DNA from: Taeniopygia guttata
Taxonomy: Eukaryota > Chordata > Aves > Passeriformes > Estrildidae
Assembly (NCBI RefSeq): GCF_048771995.1
Contig: NC_133024.1
Location: forward strand, 86,594,501-86,658,500
Direction of reading: 5' to 3'
DNA length: 64,000 nucleotides
Shown piece by piece: positions 1-12,900 of the stretch; the first letter of the stretch is position 1, and each line of letters begins with the position of its first letter. Under the pieces are notes generated by a model, which saw only the letters and a program-made list of their open reading frames with translations, ran no database searches and had not been told where the DNA came from. The translations under genes and the position numbers were made by a program.

Positions 1-3000
1 TTTCCATGACGCAATGTTCCAAGAGAGACTGTTGCATAAGAAAGCAATCAGAGGCAGGTTAAATTACAAGGAAATGGATACAAACTTCTCAATAAAGTAA
101 TGCTATCCTAACATGGCTTCTGTGAGCAGATTTTTTTGTTGTTGGCACTGGACACACTTTACCACTCTGCACTTTTCTGCTAGGGTACTTAGGCTGATTT
201 TCTTCAGGGTGTAGTTTTTCTTTGTTGGGTTCTTTAGTTTTTTTGCTTGCTGTTTTTTTCCCTGTGCAGCCTTTTCTCTAATTAAAAAGTATGTTCACAT
301 TAAGGTGCCCATATGTAATTGTAGGATCAAATCCTACTGCTTTTTTATGACTTTTAAACACTTGCAATTAAGTTGAGAGCTCTAACATTTAAGTATTGAT
401 GCCTAGCTGAAATGATTTATAAATACAGGAACAGATTTTATTTGCAAGGTTTGCATTCATGGAAAAAGAGAAAATAATTTGAAATGTAAGACTGCTTATC
501 AGAGCTAATTACATGGAATATATACAAAATATAAATAAAATAATGTGCATATATATGTGCATGTGTGTGTGTAAAGTATTGATATAGATATTAAATATAT
601 ATAAAAGGAAGAGGATGTCTGTTAGTCATTGAGGAAGCTGTAAATTTGTTTTCTGCTAAACTATTAGCACTTGAATATAATCAAAACCAGGGTAGAGATA
701 GATGAAGAGGGTATGGGAGCCAGTGATACTGTGATTACCAAAGGATTGTCAATACTGGAAATGTTAATCAGATATTTTCAATGGTATGTTATGTATATCT
801 TGCATTTAAAAAATTGGTCAAATGCTGAGAAAGTTAACTGAAATAATGTCACTGAGACAAAGAAAATCTGACCTCTTCCTCGTTATGCCAATGTATCCTA
901 TTTGTTTCTATACCAGTTAGTTTGTTAACAAAAATTTCCACTCTTCTCAAAGCATTTCAAAGAAGTGTCCACATTTTCCATTCCTGAAAGCTCCTGTATG
1001 CATCTCCCCAGTTTAAAATGCCATATAAATTCTTTGAGAAGTTTTATAATATCAGCAATTTTTGCTATTACTTTTTCTTTTTCATTTGGAAAACTCTGAT
1101 ACTGAAAATGTTGTACCTATTTCTTGATACTCTTTTTGAAAGTTAAATGAGTCATAGTGTTCAATAATACTATCTTTGAAATAATGAGAAGGCTCTTTCT
1201 AGGGAAAAAAATAAAATATTTTGATGCCTGGCTGCTGCATGCTCTAAGCACTGCAGCTTTGCTCTCTTAAGCCCACACACTTCAGAAGTGCTAAAATCCA
1301 GGCTGTAGGCTGGGGAGGGTTTCTGGTGCAGCTGAATGTTGTACCCTTTTTCTCTGGAGTGAAGAGGCAGAATTTAACAGCTGTAGTCCTTTTGACTCTA
1401 AATTTAGGGTGTCTTCAAATCAGAGGCTTTCTTCTAACTCTCACAGCCTCACTAGCTATTCTACCAAACACACCTCCTCTTCAAGAAACAGTGGGAAGGG
1501 TGGATTTTCCCATGATATGTCTTCTTCAATGAATGAATGATTTTCCTTAATTCTGACCTGATTGTTTTATGCTAACTTTCCCAAGGACAGGATTATGTGA
1601 AGAGGTGAAGAAGATTTATTTTCACACATGAATCATAGGAACAATGAACTGGATTAATTTTTATTGAAAACAAACCACACATAACATTCCATGTAAAATT
1701 TAAAGCCAAACTCCACCAAGTCAAGGGTAAAACCTATGTTCACATCAGCTGCCTACTGGTCATAGAGCCAAGCAGCTGAGATAAGCACTTACAGATTTTT
1801 CAAAGGTTTATGAACTTTCTGCAGTGAAAATATAGTGACAAAAAAGATGCAAGCAATGGCTAATTGACTTCAGTGGGTAGGCTGGATAAAGAGAAAGAAG
1901 TAATACAAAACAGAATAGAGATAAACAAAACACAAGCCAGTGAAAAGAAGAACTAACCAACTCTTTAAATGCAGCTTTCTTAATTCTAACAGAAAAGTTA
2001 TATACAGTCTGTAAATATTACCACCTATTCTAGGTTATTTTTTTTCTAGACACCAAATGCTTACTACTTAAGTCCTGCATACCCAGGATTAGTGTACAGA
2101 CATTTAATGCATTGACAGACCACTGCAACAATTCACAAACTACCTTCCAGTGCAATTCAAGTTACAAAACACTTTCTTTGTACTGGGGCTATTTCAGCTG
2201 TCAGGAGCACTTCCCTGGCTTCAGTGGGATACGTACAAAATCACTCAAGGGACAGTCAGCTTTGAGGTTTGTAGAGAATCTAAGATAGATTTCTATGCCT
2301 TTGCTGAAGAATGGCTCCTTGTAGCTAGTGATGACTGGAGAAAGCATTGGGTGCATTTATTTGTATATTGCAGGTGGGTTCTTGAGATAAAGAGGAGAAA
2401 CAAGACGGTGTCAGAAACAAGGTAAAGATGAGAAAGGGGCCATGAGAAGAACAGCTCCCTACACCAGATACTAATGCTGTTCCAGCTGCTGTTGCCAACT
2501 GACCTTCATCACTGCTACAGGATGGTATTCTGTAGGCATCCCAGAAGACATTTCTAGACTCCTGCTCAAGATGAGTCTTCTTAGAAAAGTCCTTATCAAG
2601 GGCCTAAATGTGACCTACAATACCTACTCAAACCAGCTCGTTGTTGGTGAAAGGGCAAGCAGAGGTTGGGCTGTGCTGAGATTGATTTCCTACAAGACTG
2701 AGCACAGCCTGGACACTTTTTTTTTTTGCATGCTTCAGAAGTGCTTGGGAAACATTGTAGCATTTATTTTAAAATGTAACTTTTTCAGGGAAAAAATCCA
2801 CAACTCCTCAGCATTTTTAAAAGCCACACAAGTTCAATACACTTTACCATTAATCTAATGGTAAAGAGTGAGTCAGAAACGTAGCTTGGCAGGACTGGGT
2901 CAGTCTTTACCTTGCCCTTTGCAAACAGAGGCTACACCTCTATGCTTCAAAGGTTGTCAGAGTTGTAAATATGGGTTACAGCACTAAAGGAATCACTTCA

Positions 3001-6000
3001 CCCTCCAATTTCAATGAACTCACAGGAAAGAGTTAAGAAATATGTTTATAATATCTGCCATAATCTAGCCAACTCTGCATTCAAAGGGAAATTCTCATTG
3101 TTGTTGATGACATTGTAAGGCTAAAACTGGAAGTGTTCTTTTAGTCATTAACTTGTTTTGCCCCCAAAGTTAAACATTTAAATTAGTATTTCTGTATTCA
3201 TGGCAGTGACAGGTGCTAAGCTTGAGAACAGTGGCTACTTTTGACAGCCAGCATGGGGACACAGCCTCAGAAATCATTCAATGACTAAGTGTCCTGGTTC
3301 AGAGTGAGCTAAAGAGGGGATTTACTGTTTAAACATTAAACATGTTGCTTAGCTATTAAGCAATTAGATTGTTCTAAGACTTAAGAAAAGGAGATCAGCC
3401 TGTCATGTTGAATTTCAGATTTTCCGCAAATGTGCCAAACAATACAATTTTTCAGTGATATCCAGATCACCCAAAACAGAAGTAATAAAAGGAAAAACAG
3501 TACAACGTCTCTCTGGGCAACTCCTCTTGATTTTGCCTGTCTTGTGAACAGAATGGCACTTAGAAGCAATAGGAGAAATCAACTTCATGGGTTATTAGTC
3601 TTCCTGGGTTATATATGTCCCTCTGGAGTTAGATGCATCATTTAGCCTTCTGCAATAGTCTATAACAGGTTCCTTTTTTGTTCTTTGGGATGATATTTAA
3701 TTCTGATGCCCTGCAGTGCTGCTGAAACCTCTCTGTTATTGGGTGTGAGGCACAAAATGCTATCCAGAGCTTCCTGGCTGAATCTGCTGGAGATGCTTAC
3801 TCATGGTGGGTAGAGTGCTGTGTACACACCTGCTGGCTGGGGAAAGCCTTAGGAAACGTCTTTAGGAGAGTGTTCACATGGGTGCAATTACTCTGATACC
3901 CAGATTAGTCCTGGCTTTGGGGAGGTGGCTGCCTGTAATCCACAGAAGCAGCAGCATGGTGCTCCCTCAGGGCTTCACGCTGGAATAACTGTGACTGGTG
4001 CTTGGCTAATGCAAGCAATGAGTGTGGCCTAAGGACACCCCAGAAAAGCAGAGTTCATCACTCTGAATTCAGCACTTCATTTATGGGGCTGCTTTTGAAA
4101 GTTAAAAAAATAGTTATGCTCTTTCCTTCATGTTCTGCATCCATAGCCAGGCAATCTGCTGCTTCTACCATTCCTGGAGGCCTGGAATATTAGGCGGCTG
4201 ATGGTACCTCTCCCCTTTCTCAAGTCTTTCAAATTAAATAAAACAAGTTGTGCAGACACAACTGCTAACAGAGCAAGGGCCTTAAAATGGCTAACCAAAG
4301 TTCAGATCTGCAGAGCTAAATTGCTGCCATTAAAGTGCCCACATGAGCAAAGTATAATGCCTCTGGTAGACCTGGCTTATGGGGATGGTTACTAAGAAGT
4401 CCTGGAAAGTCTATGGAAAAACAGTTGAGACATTAATTCACTAATTAATGAATTTAGAGACAGAGTTATTCAGTAAAGGCCCTGATGACACAGCCCTTAT
4501 AAAAAGATCTAACCTTTAATGGAATAGGTTTTGAGAAATGATTGTTAACATAATGCATGTAGGTGAGTGACCAACCCCCACTCCCAGATAAAAACACTCT
4601 CAGTCAAGCATGTTTGTATTTTATAATCCTTAAATCTTCAATGAGGCTGCTTCTAAACAAGTAATAATAATTTAAAAAATCTATGTCCCCTCTTTTGTGT
4701 ATGTTTTCACTTAACTCCAGAAACATCATGGTTGCATGCACTACAGGCACAGGCTTTCCTTGTGTAATTGTGATTCCCATACAGCTGCAGATAAGTTGTC
4801 TCTTTGCCTGATATAGCCCAGAAACTTCCTTCCTTTTTCTAATAGAAACACTAGATTTTTTTCAAATTTTAGTAACACACTAAGGCATTTCAGAAAGGTG
4901 TTCTGTGTTTTTTTCCTATGCACTAGGGGAAAATGCTTTTGGGGAAAACTGGAAAAAGTCTTTGGCTGATTTGGAGAGCTTACTAGGAAGAATGGTGAAA
5001 TTTAAACTTTTCTTCTGAACAAGGAGCACAGATTTTACAATACTGCTATATGGACTGTGTCAAGGATAATTCAAGAAGTACACAAGAGTAAGCTTCTCTG
5101 CACAGGGTTAATTTCCATAAAAATAAAACATCAGCAATAGAATATAACTGTTTTATTTTATCTGCTGAAATTATCTGTCAAACTAGAACAGCAATGAAAA
5201 TTATGGAGAGATATTTATTATTTTCCCTTCCAACTGTTTTGATAGAAGACCTATAACATTTCTTTTAGGGGATCCAGTTACTGAAATAGTCACATTAACA
5301 TTCCAGAATGCTTCTATGATGACCAAGACAGGTCAGAACACCAAGTTAAATATGACTTCATAATTTTTAGGGTATCCCTAAAATACAGAGCTAAATTTAT
5401 GATACAGTGAAAATTCCCATTTTTTTCAAATTACTTATTTTGCTTTTCATTGTGAAAGCAAAGTTTTTATAATAGCAATAGACTGATCTTTTCTACTAAA
5501 AAGATAAAGCTGGATTAATAAACACAGACAACGTACAACCCCCTAACTCAAAGCCATGCTTACAATGAGAAAGTCCCAATACCTACTTCAACCAAAGTAA
5601 AACTAAACTGTCCTAACACCTGTATGAACCACTCAAGCTACTGCAAACCTGTGCAGTGTATCTGCTTTTCCCAAACAACACCCTGTGGGTACCCTGGGCA
5701 GCCCCTTGCTCTGGTAGCAATTTCCAGTAATAATCAATAAAAGGATTAGAAGGTAAACAAACTGAATCATGTGAGTTAGCATCTTGATGTATGAAATAAC
5801 ATGCACTTTGTCACGTGAAATGCTGTTAGCCCCGTATCTGGTAAAACAGACAATGCCTGCGAGCAGAATTAAAGAGATGAAAGCACAGCGGGCGCAGATG
5901 GCGCGGATGGCGCGGGCAGCGGGGCAGCGCTGGGGGCACTGCGGGAAGCTCCTCTATGGATCGCCTGGAATCAGCCAAGTGCGGCGTACGTGCTTTCTGT

Positions 6001-8330
6001 TTGTGCTATCACTGAAATGGTGCGCAGCGACCTGACTGAAAATTGTTCTGAAGTGGAAGCAGATGCATTGAGCTGTCAGGCGCAGAGCCATGACGAGACA
6101 CCGCGGCGCCAGGAACACACCTTCACATCTCCTCTATAGCTCTCCCTGAGCCCCCTCCCTTCCCTCCTTGGGCAGCGCTGGAGCTCAGGGATGTTTTTCT
6201 CGGTATGGAGAGGGCCTCAGCCATGGTTTCAGGAGAACCTGCGAGGCTGGGCACAGTGTGAAGGGCAGCGGAGGGAAGTGAGGCTGTTGCTGTTGTCTCA
6301 TACAGCTTACCTAGGTGAGGCAGAGGTAACAGGAATACCATACCCCACTCTGCTGTCTGAGGCAAAGCTTTGCCTGGATTCAAAGACCTTCAATCCATGG
6401 TGAAACCCCCAGCACCTGTGGGACCAGGGCTGGTGGCAATGAAAAGCGGCATGTGTGAAAATATTGACAGAATTTTCACAAGTGCTTCAGTATCTCATAC
6501 CATGCTGAGCTTCACTGCAACCATTTCAGCTAGGTCCAAAGTCAAATAGGGTCCATTCCCATGCTGCACTGTTCTATTCTCTAAAGGCAATTCCTGTTCA
6601 AAAGGTGGATATTCTCCTTTATACAATCCATCCATAAAATATATCAATTTGGTTTAATAATAGACTATCATCTCTAATAATTAATCTCTATTCCCATTTT
6701 TTTATTGTCTCAGTGTCTTGGGGTCTGTGCCAGTGCATTATTTCCCTTTTTATTACTGGCCCAAGATTAATGACATCTTTCCCTCATTTTTTTTTATTCC
6801 CTTTTACCAAATTTTCATTTTCTTAATATAAAAAGAAAGTTAGCCTATTAACCAGATCCACAGCAGTGTCAGAGCTAGAAGGATTTCTGCTTTCTACACC
6901 CTTTTATTTTTGGAGTTGAGGAGACTAAGAGGACAAATAATGGCAAATATCTGGATAATGCCCCAAGGAAAGGTCCATTTTCCTGTGTGTGAGTGAAACT
7001 TTGTGAGTAAAGGCACATGACCTGGGTGCTGAAGCATCTCTCTGTCTCTGCCAGCATGCAGCAGCCGTGTTCTGTCATCCCTCACTGCCTGTAATGAGCA
7101 GGGCAGCAATGAGGAACATTTCCCATGAGAAGGGACCTTCCTCCACTTTTGTATGACTCAGTCTTTCCCCACTCATAGTCTTCCTGCCCCCCTTATGGAA
7201 AAGTGAAATTCCTCAGGTCATTCACAAATTTCTAATATTCCAAATTTCCAAACAGCAGCTGGTGCACCTGTAGGGCTGTTGCACAGTGGCTCAGTTCCCT
7301 GCTCTACTGTGTAATTTGGCTGTGTTATTGGATGGGGTTATGAATTCCAGCATAGATCAGAATTATGAGGTGATATTAGAGAAAAGGGTTGATGGGACAG
7401 CTTGGTCTTGCCAGCACTAAAGAAAAGTCTCAGTTCAGAACCCTGCAGGTAGATAACTAGAAGCGATCTCTCCTAGGAGACCAGGTATTGATGCTTTCAT
7501 AAAAGTATTTTTTCAGAAAGGTTTTCTTCCTCTACAGAAAAGGTCATAAAATGAGACATGTGAGTACCATTACAGATCTTGTAATTTTAGACTGAATTAA
7601 ATTTATTATTTATAATAAATAGTGTTATCACCTTCACCTGAGGGTTAGACTTCTCTTCCTATGGATGGTCTGACTGGGACAAGGAGATTTATAAATGAAA
7701 GACCTTTTTCTTCTTTTATTCCTTTTTCATATAAAGGAAATGTCCTCAGAATTGGCAATATTTATGTGTTACTCCTATTAGAGAATCTAATAAAACAAAT
7801 AAAAGAAGATATGAAGATATTGCATCAAGCTAGAGAGTTAGCTGGTGTATATACTGGTTTGATATCAAAACATGCTTTCCTGACTGAATTGTACATAAAT
7901 AAAGAACAATTTTTATTAATATCACGTCTTAAAATTTGTCATTAAAACCACAGGCTTAGTGCCCTTTTTTCTGAAAGTAAGGTTCTGAAAGTAAATGACA
8001 ATTACAGATATTCAGCTAATTGAACTTTAACAGCCTACAGAAACAGTAGCCACTGATAAATTTGTGGAAAAATCAACTCTTACTTCCTGCTTTAGTTTCA
8101 TTGGAAGCCAAGAAAGACATGCTTTGTTTCCAATAAAGGCATGCAGAATGGTGTGCTCTAAAGATTTTATGAGTTTGAGCTTTGGAATACTGTCTTACTC
8201 ATAAGTAGTGAAGTCATGAGTAAATTACGGGTGAGATTCCGTTCTTTCAGGAAATACAGAAGCTTGGTGCTCAGCAGTATCTGATGGAATCAAATTGCAG
8301 TGCCTTTAGAAACAGTATTTTGCCAATCAC
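1..8330. other. AT-rich non-coding flank upstream of SLC9A2
   Basis: I see no exon with a recognisable protein product on either strand. The open frames here are short, lack family resemblance and do not join through splice sites. By synteny SLC9A4 should lie further left, but I could not find its exons or an obvious 3' end. Minor contents are a TA/TG-rich patch near 541-600, scattered T and A runs, and the GC-rich patch at 5,880-6,180 listed separately. Confidence 0.7.
5880..6180. other. Isolated GC/CpG-rich patch, possible orphan CpG island
   Basis: This roughly 300-bp stretch is visibly richer in G+C and CpG than the AT-rich DNA on both sides. It begins with a short imperfect run of a GCGCAGATGG-like unit and has CpGs spread to about 6,110. 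It lies 3.4 kb upstream of the SLC9A2 start codon. It could be a distal promoter, an alternative non-coding first exon, an enhancer or a decayed repeat. No coding product is recognised. Confidence 0.4.
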
Positions 8331-8335
8331 ATATT

Positions 8336-9080
8336 CAATATTTACAACACACACTGACACACCCATAAATATATTATCAGTCGTATATTTACATAGACAT
8401 ATTTATACATATATTTATATACACATATTTATATACACATATATTTATATACTCATGTATGAGCAATCATACATTCTTATACAGTGTGTAATTTTAACTG
8501 CCTGAATTAACAGAATGTATATCTCTTAATTAACAGAAATCAGATTGTGCCTATTGTGTGAGAAGTAGAAACATATAGACAATATGCTACATACTATTTT
8601 AGATATTAAATATATAATATACTAATTATATATAATAGAATATAAAATACCTAAAAAATAATTATATTCTATATGAGGCATATACATATGTATATGAACC
8701 TACATACATATATGTATACAGTGTGCATTTTTTTAAATCTCCAAATTAACAGAGTTTTAATTAGTAATTCTGAACAGAATGCTATCTTTCATATACGTGG
8801 TAGAGGCACATTTTCTGCATTTGGTAATGGCAAAATACATATGCTTATACACATAAACATATGTAAATATTACATATATATATATTCATATGCATGTATA
8901 CATATACACACACACATTTACACGTACGTGTACAGATGTTCATGCATACACATAAAGTCCCTAAATGGCTTTCAAATAGATGTATTTAAAGACTATATAT
9001 GTATCCACAGGCGTATCCATATAGAGTGTGTTAACACTTTAGATTATATAACTGTGTATGTATTTCTATGACTGCATACG
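8336..9080. repeat. TA/CA-rich simple-sequence block
   Basis: The stretch is dominated by alternating pyrimidine-purine sequence built from CATA, TATA and ACAC units. A near-tandem unit of about 16-18 bp (CATATTTATATACA-like) lies at about 8,397-8,455, and a second cluster at about 8,850-8,960. The open frames across it are products of the repeat and not genes. It ends about 40 bp before the SLC9A2 CpG island. Confidence 0.8.
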
Positions 9081-9119
9081 TGTATCTCTTAGAGTAATCT
9101 GCAGTTAAAGGAACATCCC

Positions 9120-9960
9120 CCGGCTCTGCCTACACCTGTGCAGCCCGGTTCATCCCCGCAGGTGCTGGGCGCAGGAGCTGCTGCCGGGGTCCCCGAGCGC
9201 TCCCGCCGCAGCGCCTGGCGGCGGCCGGGACGCGGCACACAGGAGCGGGTCCCGCCCGGGCGCTGCCCCGCGGGCGGGCGGGCGGCCGGACCCGGGGGCG
9301 GCGGGGGCGGCCGCGGCAGGGCCGGCCCGCGGCTCGGCCCCGCGGGGGCGGCCCCGGGGGCGGCCCGGGGAAGCGGAGCGCCGCGGGCGGCTGGCGGCGC
9401 CGGCCGGGACTCGCCCAGTCAGCGGGGAGGAGGCGGGGCCGGCGGGGCCGCGGCGGCGGCAGGTGCCCGCGGCGCGGGGATGGTGGCGGCGGCCGGCGTG
9501 GGGCTGTAGGGCAGCGCAGCGGGGACGCCATGGGCGGCCGCGGCCCCCCGCGCCCCGCCGCGCCTCTGCTGCCCGTGCCCGTGCCCGTGCCCGCGCTGCT
9601 GCCGCTGCTGGCGGCGCTGGCGGCCGGCGCGGCGGAGGCGCGGGCCACCTCGGAAGGGCAGCTGGTCGGCGCCGCGGCGATGGGCACCGGCACCCCGCCG
9701 AGCCCCAGCGGCACCGCTTTCGAGGAGACGCGGCTCCACGTCTTCACCCTGGACTACCCCCACGTGCAAATCCCCTTCGAGATCACCCTCTGGATCCTGC
9801 TGGCGTCCCTCGCCAAGATCGGTGAGCGGGGCGTGGGTGACCCTCCCTCCGTGCCGGTACCTGGCCGGGCCGCCGCTCCCGGGGCCGGCGCGCAGAGCCG
9901 CGCCGGGGCGGTCCGTGCCCGGCGCGGGGGGCGCGGGGCGGACGGAGGGATGTGATGCTC
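9120..9960 (+). promoter_or_regulatory. CpG-island promoter of SLC9A2
   Basis: About 840 bp of very GC- and CpG-rich sequence encloses the first coding exon and begins abruptly after AT-rich DNA. It contains many GGGGCGG/GGCGGGG boxes of the Sp1/KLF type around 9,260-9,460. No TATA box is apparent just upstream of the start codon, so dispersed initiation typical of CpG-island promoters is likely. The transcription start is inferred to lie in about 9,150-9,510. Confidence 0.85.
9530..9821 (+). CDS. SLC9A2: SLC9A2 exon 1 (coding part)
   Basis: Encodes residues 1-97 and the first base of codon 98. The ATG sits in a good initiation context (GACGCCATGG). The N-terminus has a proline-valine and leucine/alanine-rich stretch (residues 12-37) resembling a signal peptide, then the conserved [19 protein letters not shown] block (72-90) that opens the first conserved membrane segment. 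The donor is G|GTGAGC at 9,822. The exon continues into unknown 5' UTR on its left. The residues before about 65 are poorly conserved in this family, so identity rests on the last third. Confidence 0.95.
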
Positions 9961-12900
9961 CTCTGCGGAGCGGGATGCTCGGGCGGAATTTGGCAGGGAG
10001 AAGTCGGGGTCCTCTCAGGAAAGGTGCGGAGGAGAAAAGAGACGGGTAAACCCCGGGCTACGAGGACCGTGAAACCCAGAGTTCACCCGGTGCATGACTG
10101 ACTTTTTCTTGATCGCTCTGCTGTCATTTGAGCAGGGTCTTCTTTTTCTTAAAATAACTCCTGTTATAATGACAGTCTCAAAGCAGGACAACGGATCGAT
10201 GAAAAGCAAATATTTATGAGGGTAGAGTATGCCTCCTCCTTACTCTGCTTTTCCACCATTCACTTAGGTCCCGCGAAAAATATAAAAGACACTGTAAGAG
10301 TAAAGAAGGCCACCTCTTCCCTCATGTGGAAGACATTTGCATTGCATAGTTTCACTGAGTTTTGTGCAGCTTGTATGTCATGTTTTTAGTTAGCTTCTAT
10401 GTCCCAAACAGAGAAATGACTACAGCGTAATAATCTAAAGAATGTCAGGTAATGGTGTGCTAGATAGCTATTTAAAATCTCTATGAATTGTGAACTTTGT
10501 ATCTTCTTACCTAGAAGATAATGTAAGGAATAAAGTTCTGGGAACAAAATAAGTACGTTTACCCACAGTACAGTTGTTTCATTTAGAACTCTGACTCCGC
10601 AGCACAGATTATCATAAAAAATACCATCATGGTCGTTCTGATAAAACATTTTTATCAAAGTTAAAACTTTTAACCTCTTCTTGTGACATTTATATAGACT
10701 GTCACAATTTGATTAGTGATCAGGTAATTAGGATTCTGAAAAAACAAAAATTTGTACTCACCTCCTGCCATGTCCAGCACTGTAGTTGGGGGCCTGATCC
10801 TTGACCCAAGTAACTTGGTCTGCTACCATTACTTGCTGCAGAAATAGTGTGTTGCAGCCATTAAGCAGGCATGCATCCTGATGCACATGTCTTAATGCAT
10901 TAAAGGTACATTCTTAGTCTTAAGTATGCATTTAGGTGTTGGCAGAATCAGGACACAGTTCAAATATGATACACTCAAATATATTGTAAACTGCAAAAAT
11001 CAGGAGACAGGGAGTTTGGTAGAGAATTTAGCCTGTTTAGTACTGAAAATTGCTGTGGCTTCTGAGTTTAGATAAAGGGAAAACTCTCGTAATAATCTAA
11101 AACTGTTGAAAAAGTTTCTGTTTTATTAAAGGTTTTTATTAAAAGGGAAGCCATTTGAAACATGTAAATACACATACAGACACAATAATATATAACTTCT
11201 GTAAAACTATACATTCTGACTATCATGGTATTATGCTAGTGCATAGGCATCTAAAAAGCTAAAAAAAAAAAAAGTTGCCTGACTGCTCTAATTTTCCAGT
11301 CTGATTCTAGTAAATAAGCAAGCAAACAGCATAGGTGAATAAAAACACTATAATTTTAAAATCCTTTCAGTTACACCATGTGAAAGCAAGTGTGGCTAAT
11401 CTAGGGCATGCTGTTTTCAGTGCGTGTGCGCGGAGCAATGAGGGCCAGATCCAGGAGTGGCCCTAGGTGTGGCAGTGCTCAGCTTCACCACACCTATCTG
11501 CAGGCGCCCTGACTCCAGAACTGGAATTAGGAACATCCAGTTCTTGCTCCTGGAGCTCTGTCTGTGCTTCCTTATCCAGTGGGTGCATCAGGTAAACCTT
11601 CCCAGGTCAGGCTCCCATCGCTCCTAAGTCACATTCCACATCAAATTTTCACTGGTTTATGCCTTCTTTTCTATTGAAGGTAGCCCAGATGGGCAGTTTT
11701 GATACCTAAATGATGCTCTGCCATGCTGGTTACTAGGAATGAGCCATGTGGCTTGATTCAAAAGGATGGAGATGGGTTTCCAAGCCCATCTCACTGCCTG
11801 AGGGCCTAAGAGGGGCCCTCTAAGAGAGGCGGCTCTCTGAAGCATTCCTCTCATCATTTCCTGCTGGGCAGCACAGGCATCTTGCCCCTGCCATGCCAGG
11901 CAGCGTGAAATCCACCTCGAGACTCCCGCACTGCCCAGGAAACTTCGGTTCTTAATCTGGCATCACAAATTCCTTTCTGGGGCTAGGCACTGAATGCTTA
12001 CACTTGGCACTGCAGAGTATTCAAACCTTTATGAACAGATCCCTAAGGTCTTTCCAGCTGTGAGGAGCTCAGAAGATAGGGTTCTGTGTAACAACAGCTC
12101 TCTCAGTGTGTGAAAGATCCCAAAGAATACTCAACTGCAGCACCTGGTTATGAATATTTTAACAAATATGCTTTCACAGAAGGGCAGTTTCTCCAGAACT
12201 GAAATGTTCCATCATTTGGTAATTTTTATAGGGAATTTATCTGAAAGGTTTGTCTGATCCTGCCTGTGATCATGTTGCTGTGAGCTTGGTTTAGAGGGAG
12301 CAAAAAAGGCAGCATAAGAAAGTGGTTGTCAAGCAGAACTCGAACCTTTTGACAAGGTACATTTTCACAAGGACTTGGTGCTTTTTATTCCAGTAGAGGA
12401 TATAAGCACAATTCAAAATCTAATAACTTGCCTTGAATGGAATTATCTTATTACTACCTCTACTTATTTCTTGTTTCGTGTGTTGATACCAGAGGTGTTT
12501 TACTCACATGCTGATGGACTCCATGAGTATATTGGATGGGACCATTGCACCTGAGTATGCTGGAGTCTCTAACCAGTGAGACTAGTCTACATGACCCCCA
12601 GTTTTGCTTAATTTTTATGCTACTAAACCTAAACAATATTGTGTAACCGATCCACATTCCTGTTATTTCTATGTTCAATCACAAATACACAATGAGAAGT
12701 GTTTCTTCTGGCAATTGACACGATACCCTTCCAAACCTGCTCTCCTGAAAGAAGGTTTAAGCTGTTCAGAGGTACTCAGTGGCATTTCCAGCATCAGAAA
12801 GCACTGGAATTCACGCCAAAAAAGGAAACTGGGATTCAAAGGACTTTTATCTTGAAGCATACTTAACTTGATTTCAGATAAGTATCCTACTGCAATTTTT

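Noticed and set aside
1-9000. 3' exons of SLC9A4, expected to lie upstream by synteny
   Set aside because: I found no NHE-like tail or membrane sequence in any frame; the gene probably lies beyond the left edge.
8284-9071. Open frames rich in Tyr/Ile/His/Thr
   Set aside because: They are translation products of the TA/CA repeat block.
9130-9955. Several long open frames on both strands in the SLC9A2 CpG island (up to 205 codons)
   Set aside because: GC-rich DNA has few stop codons; their Pro/Arg/Ala/Gly-rich products have no family resemblance. Only the frame from 9,530 joins correctly to exon 2.
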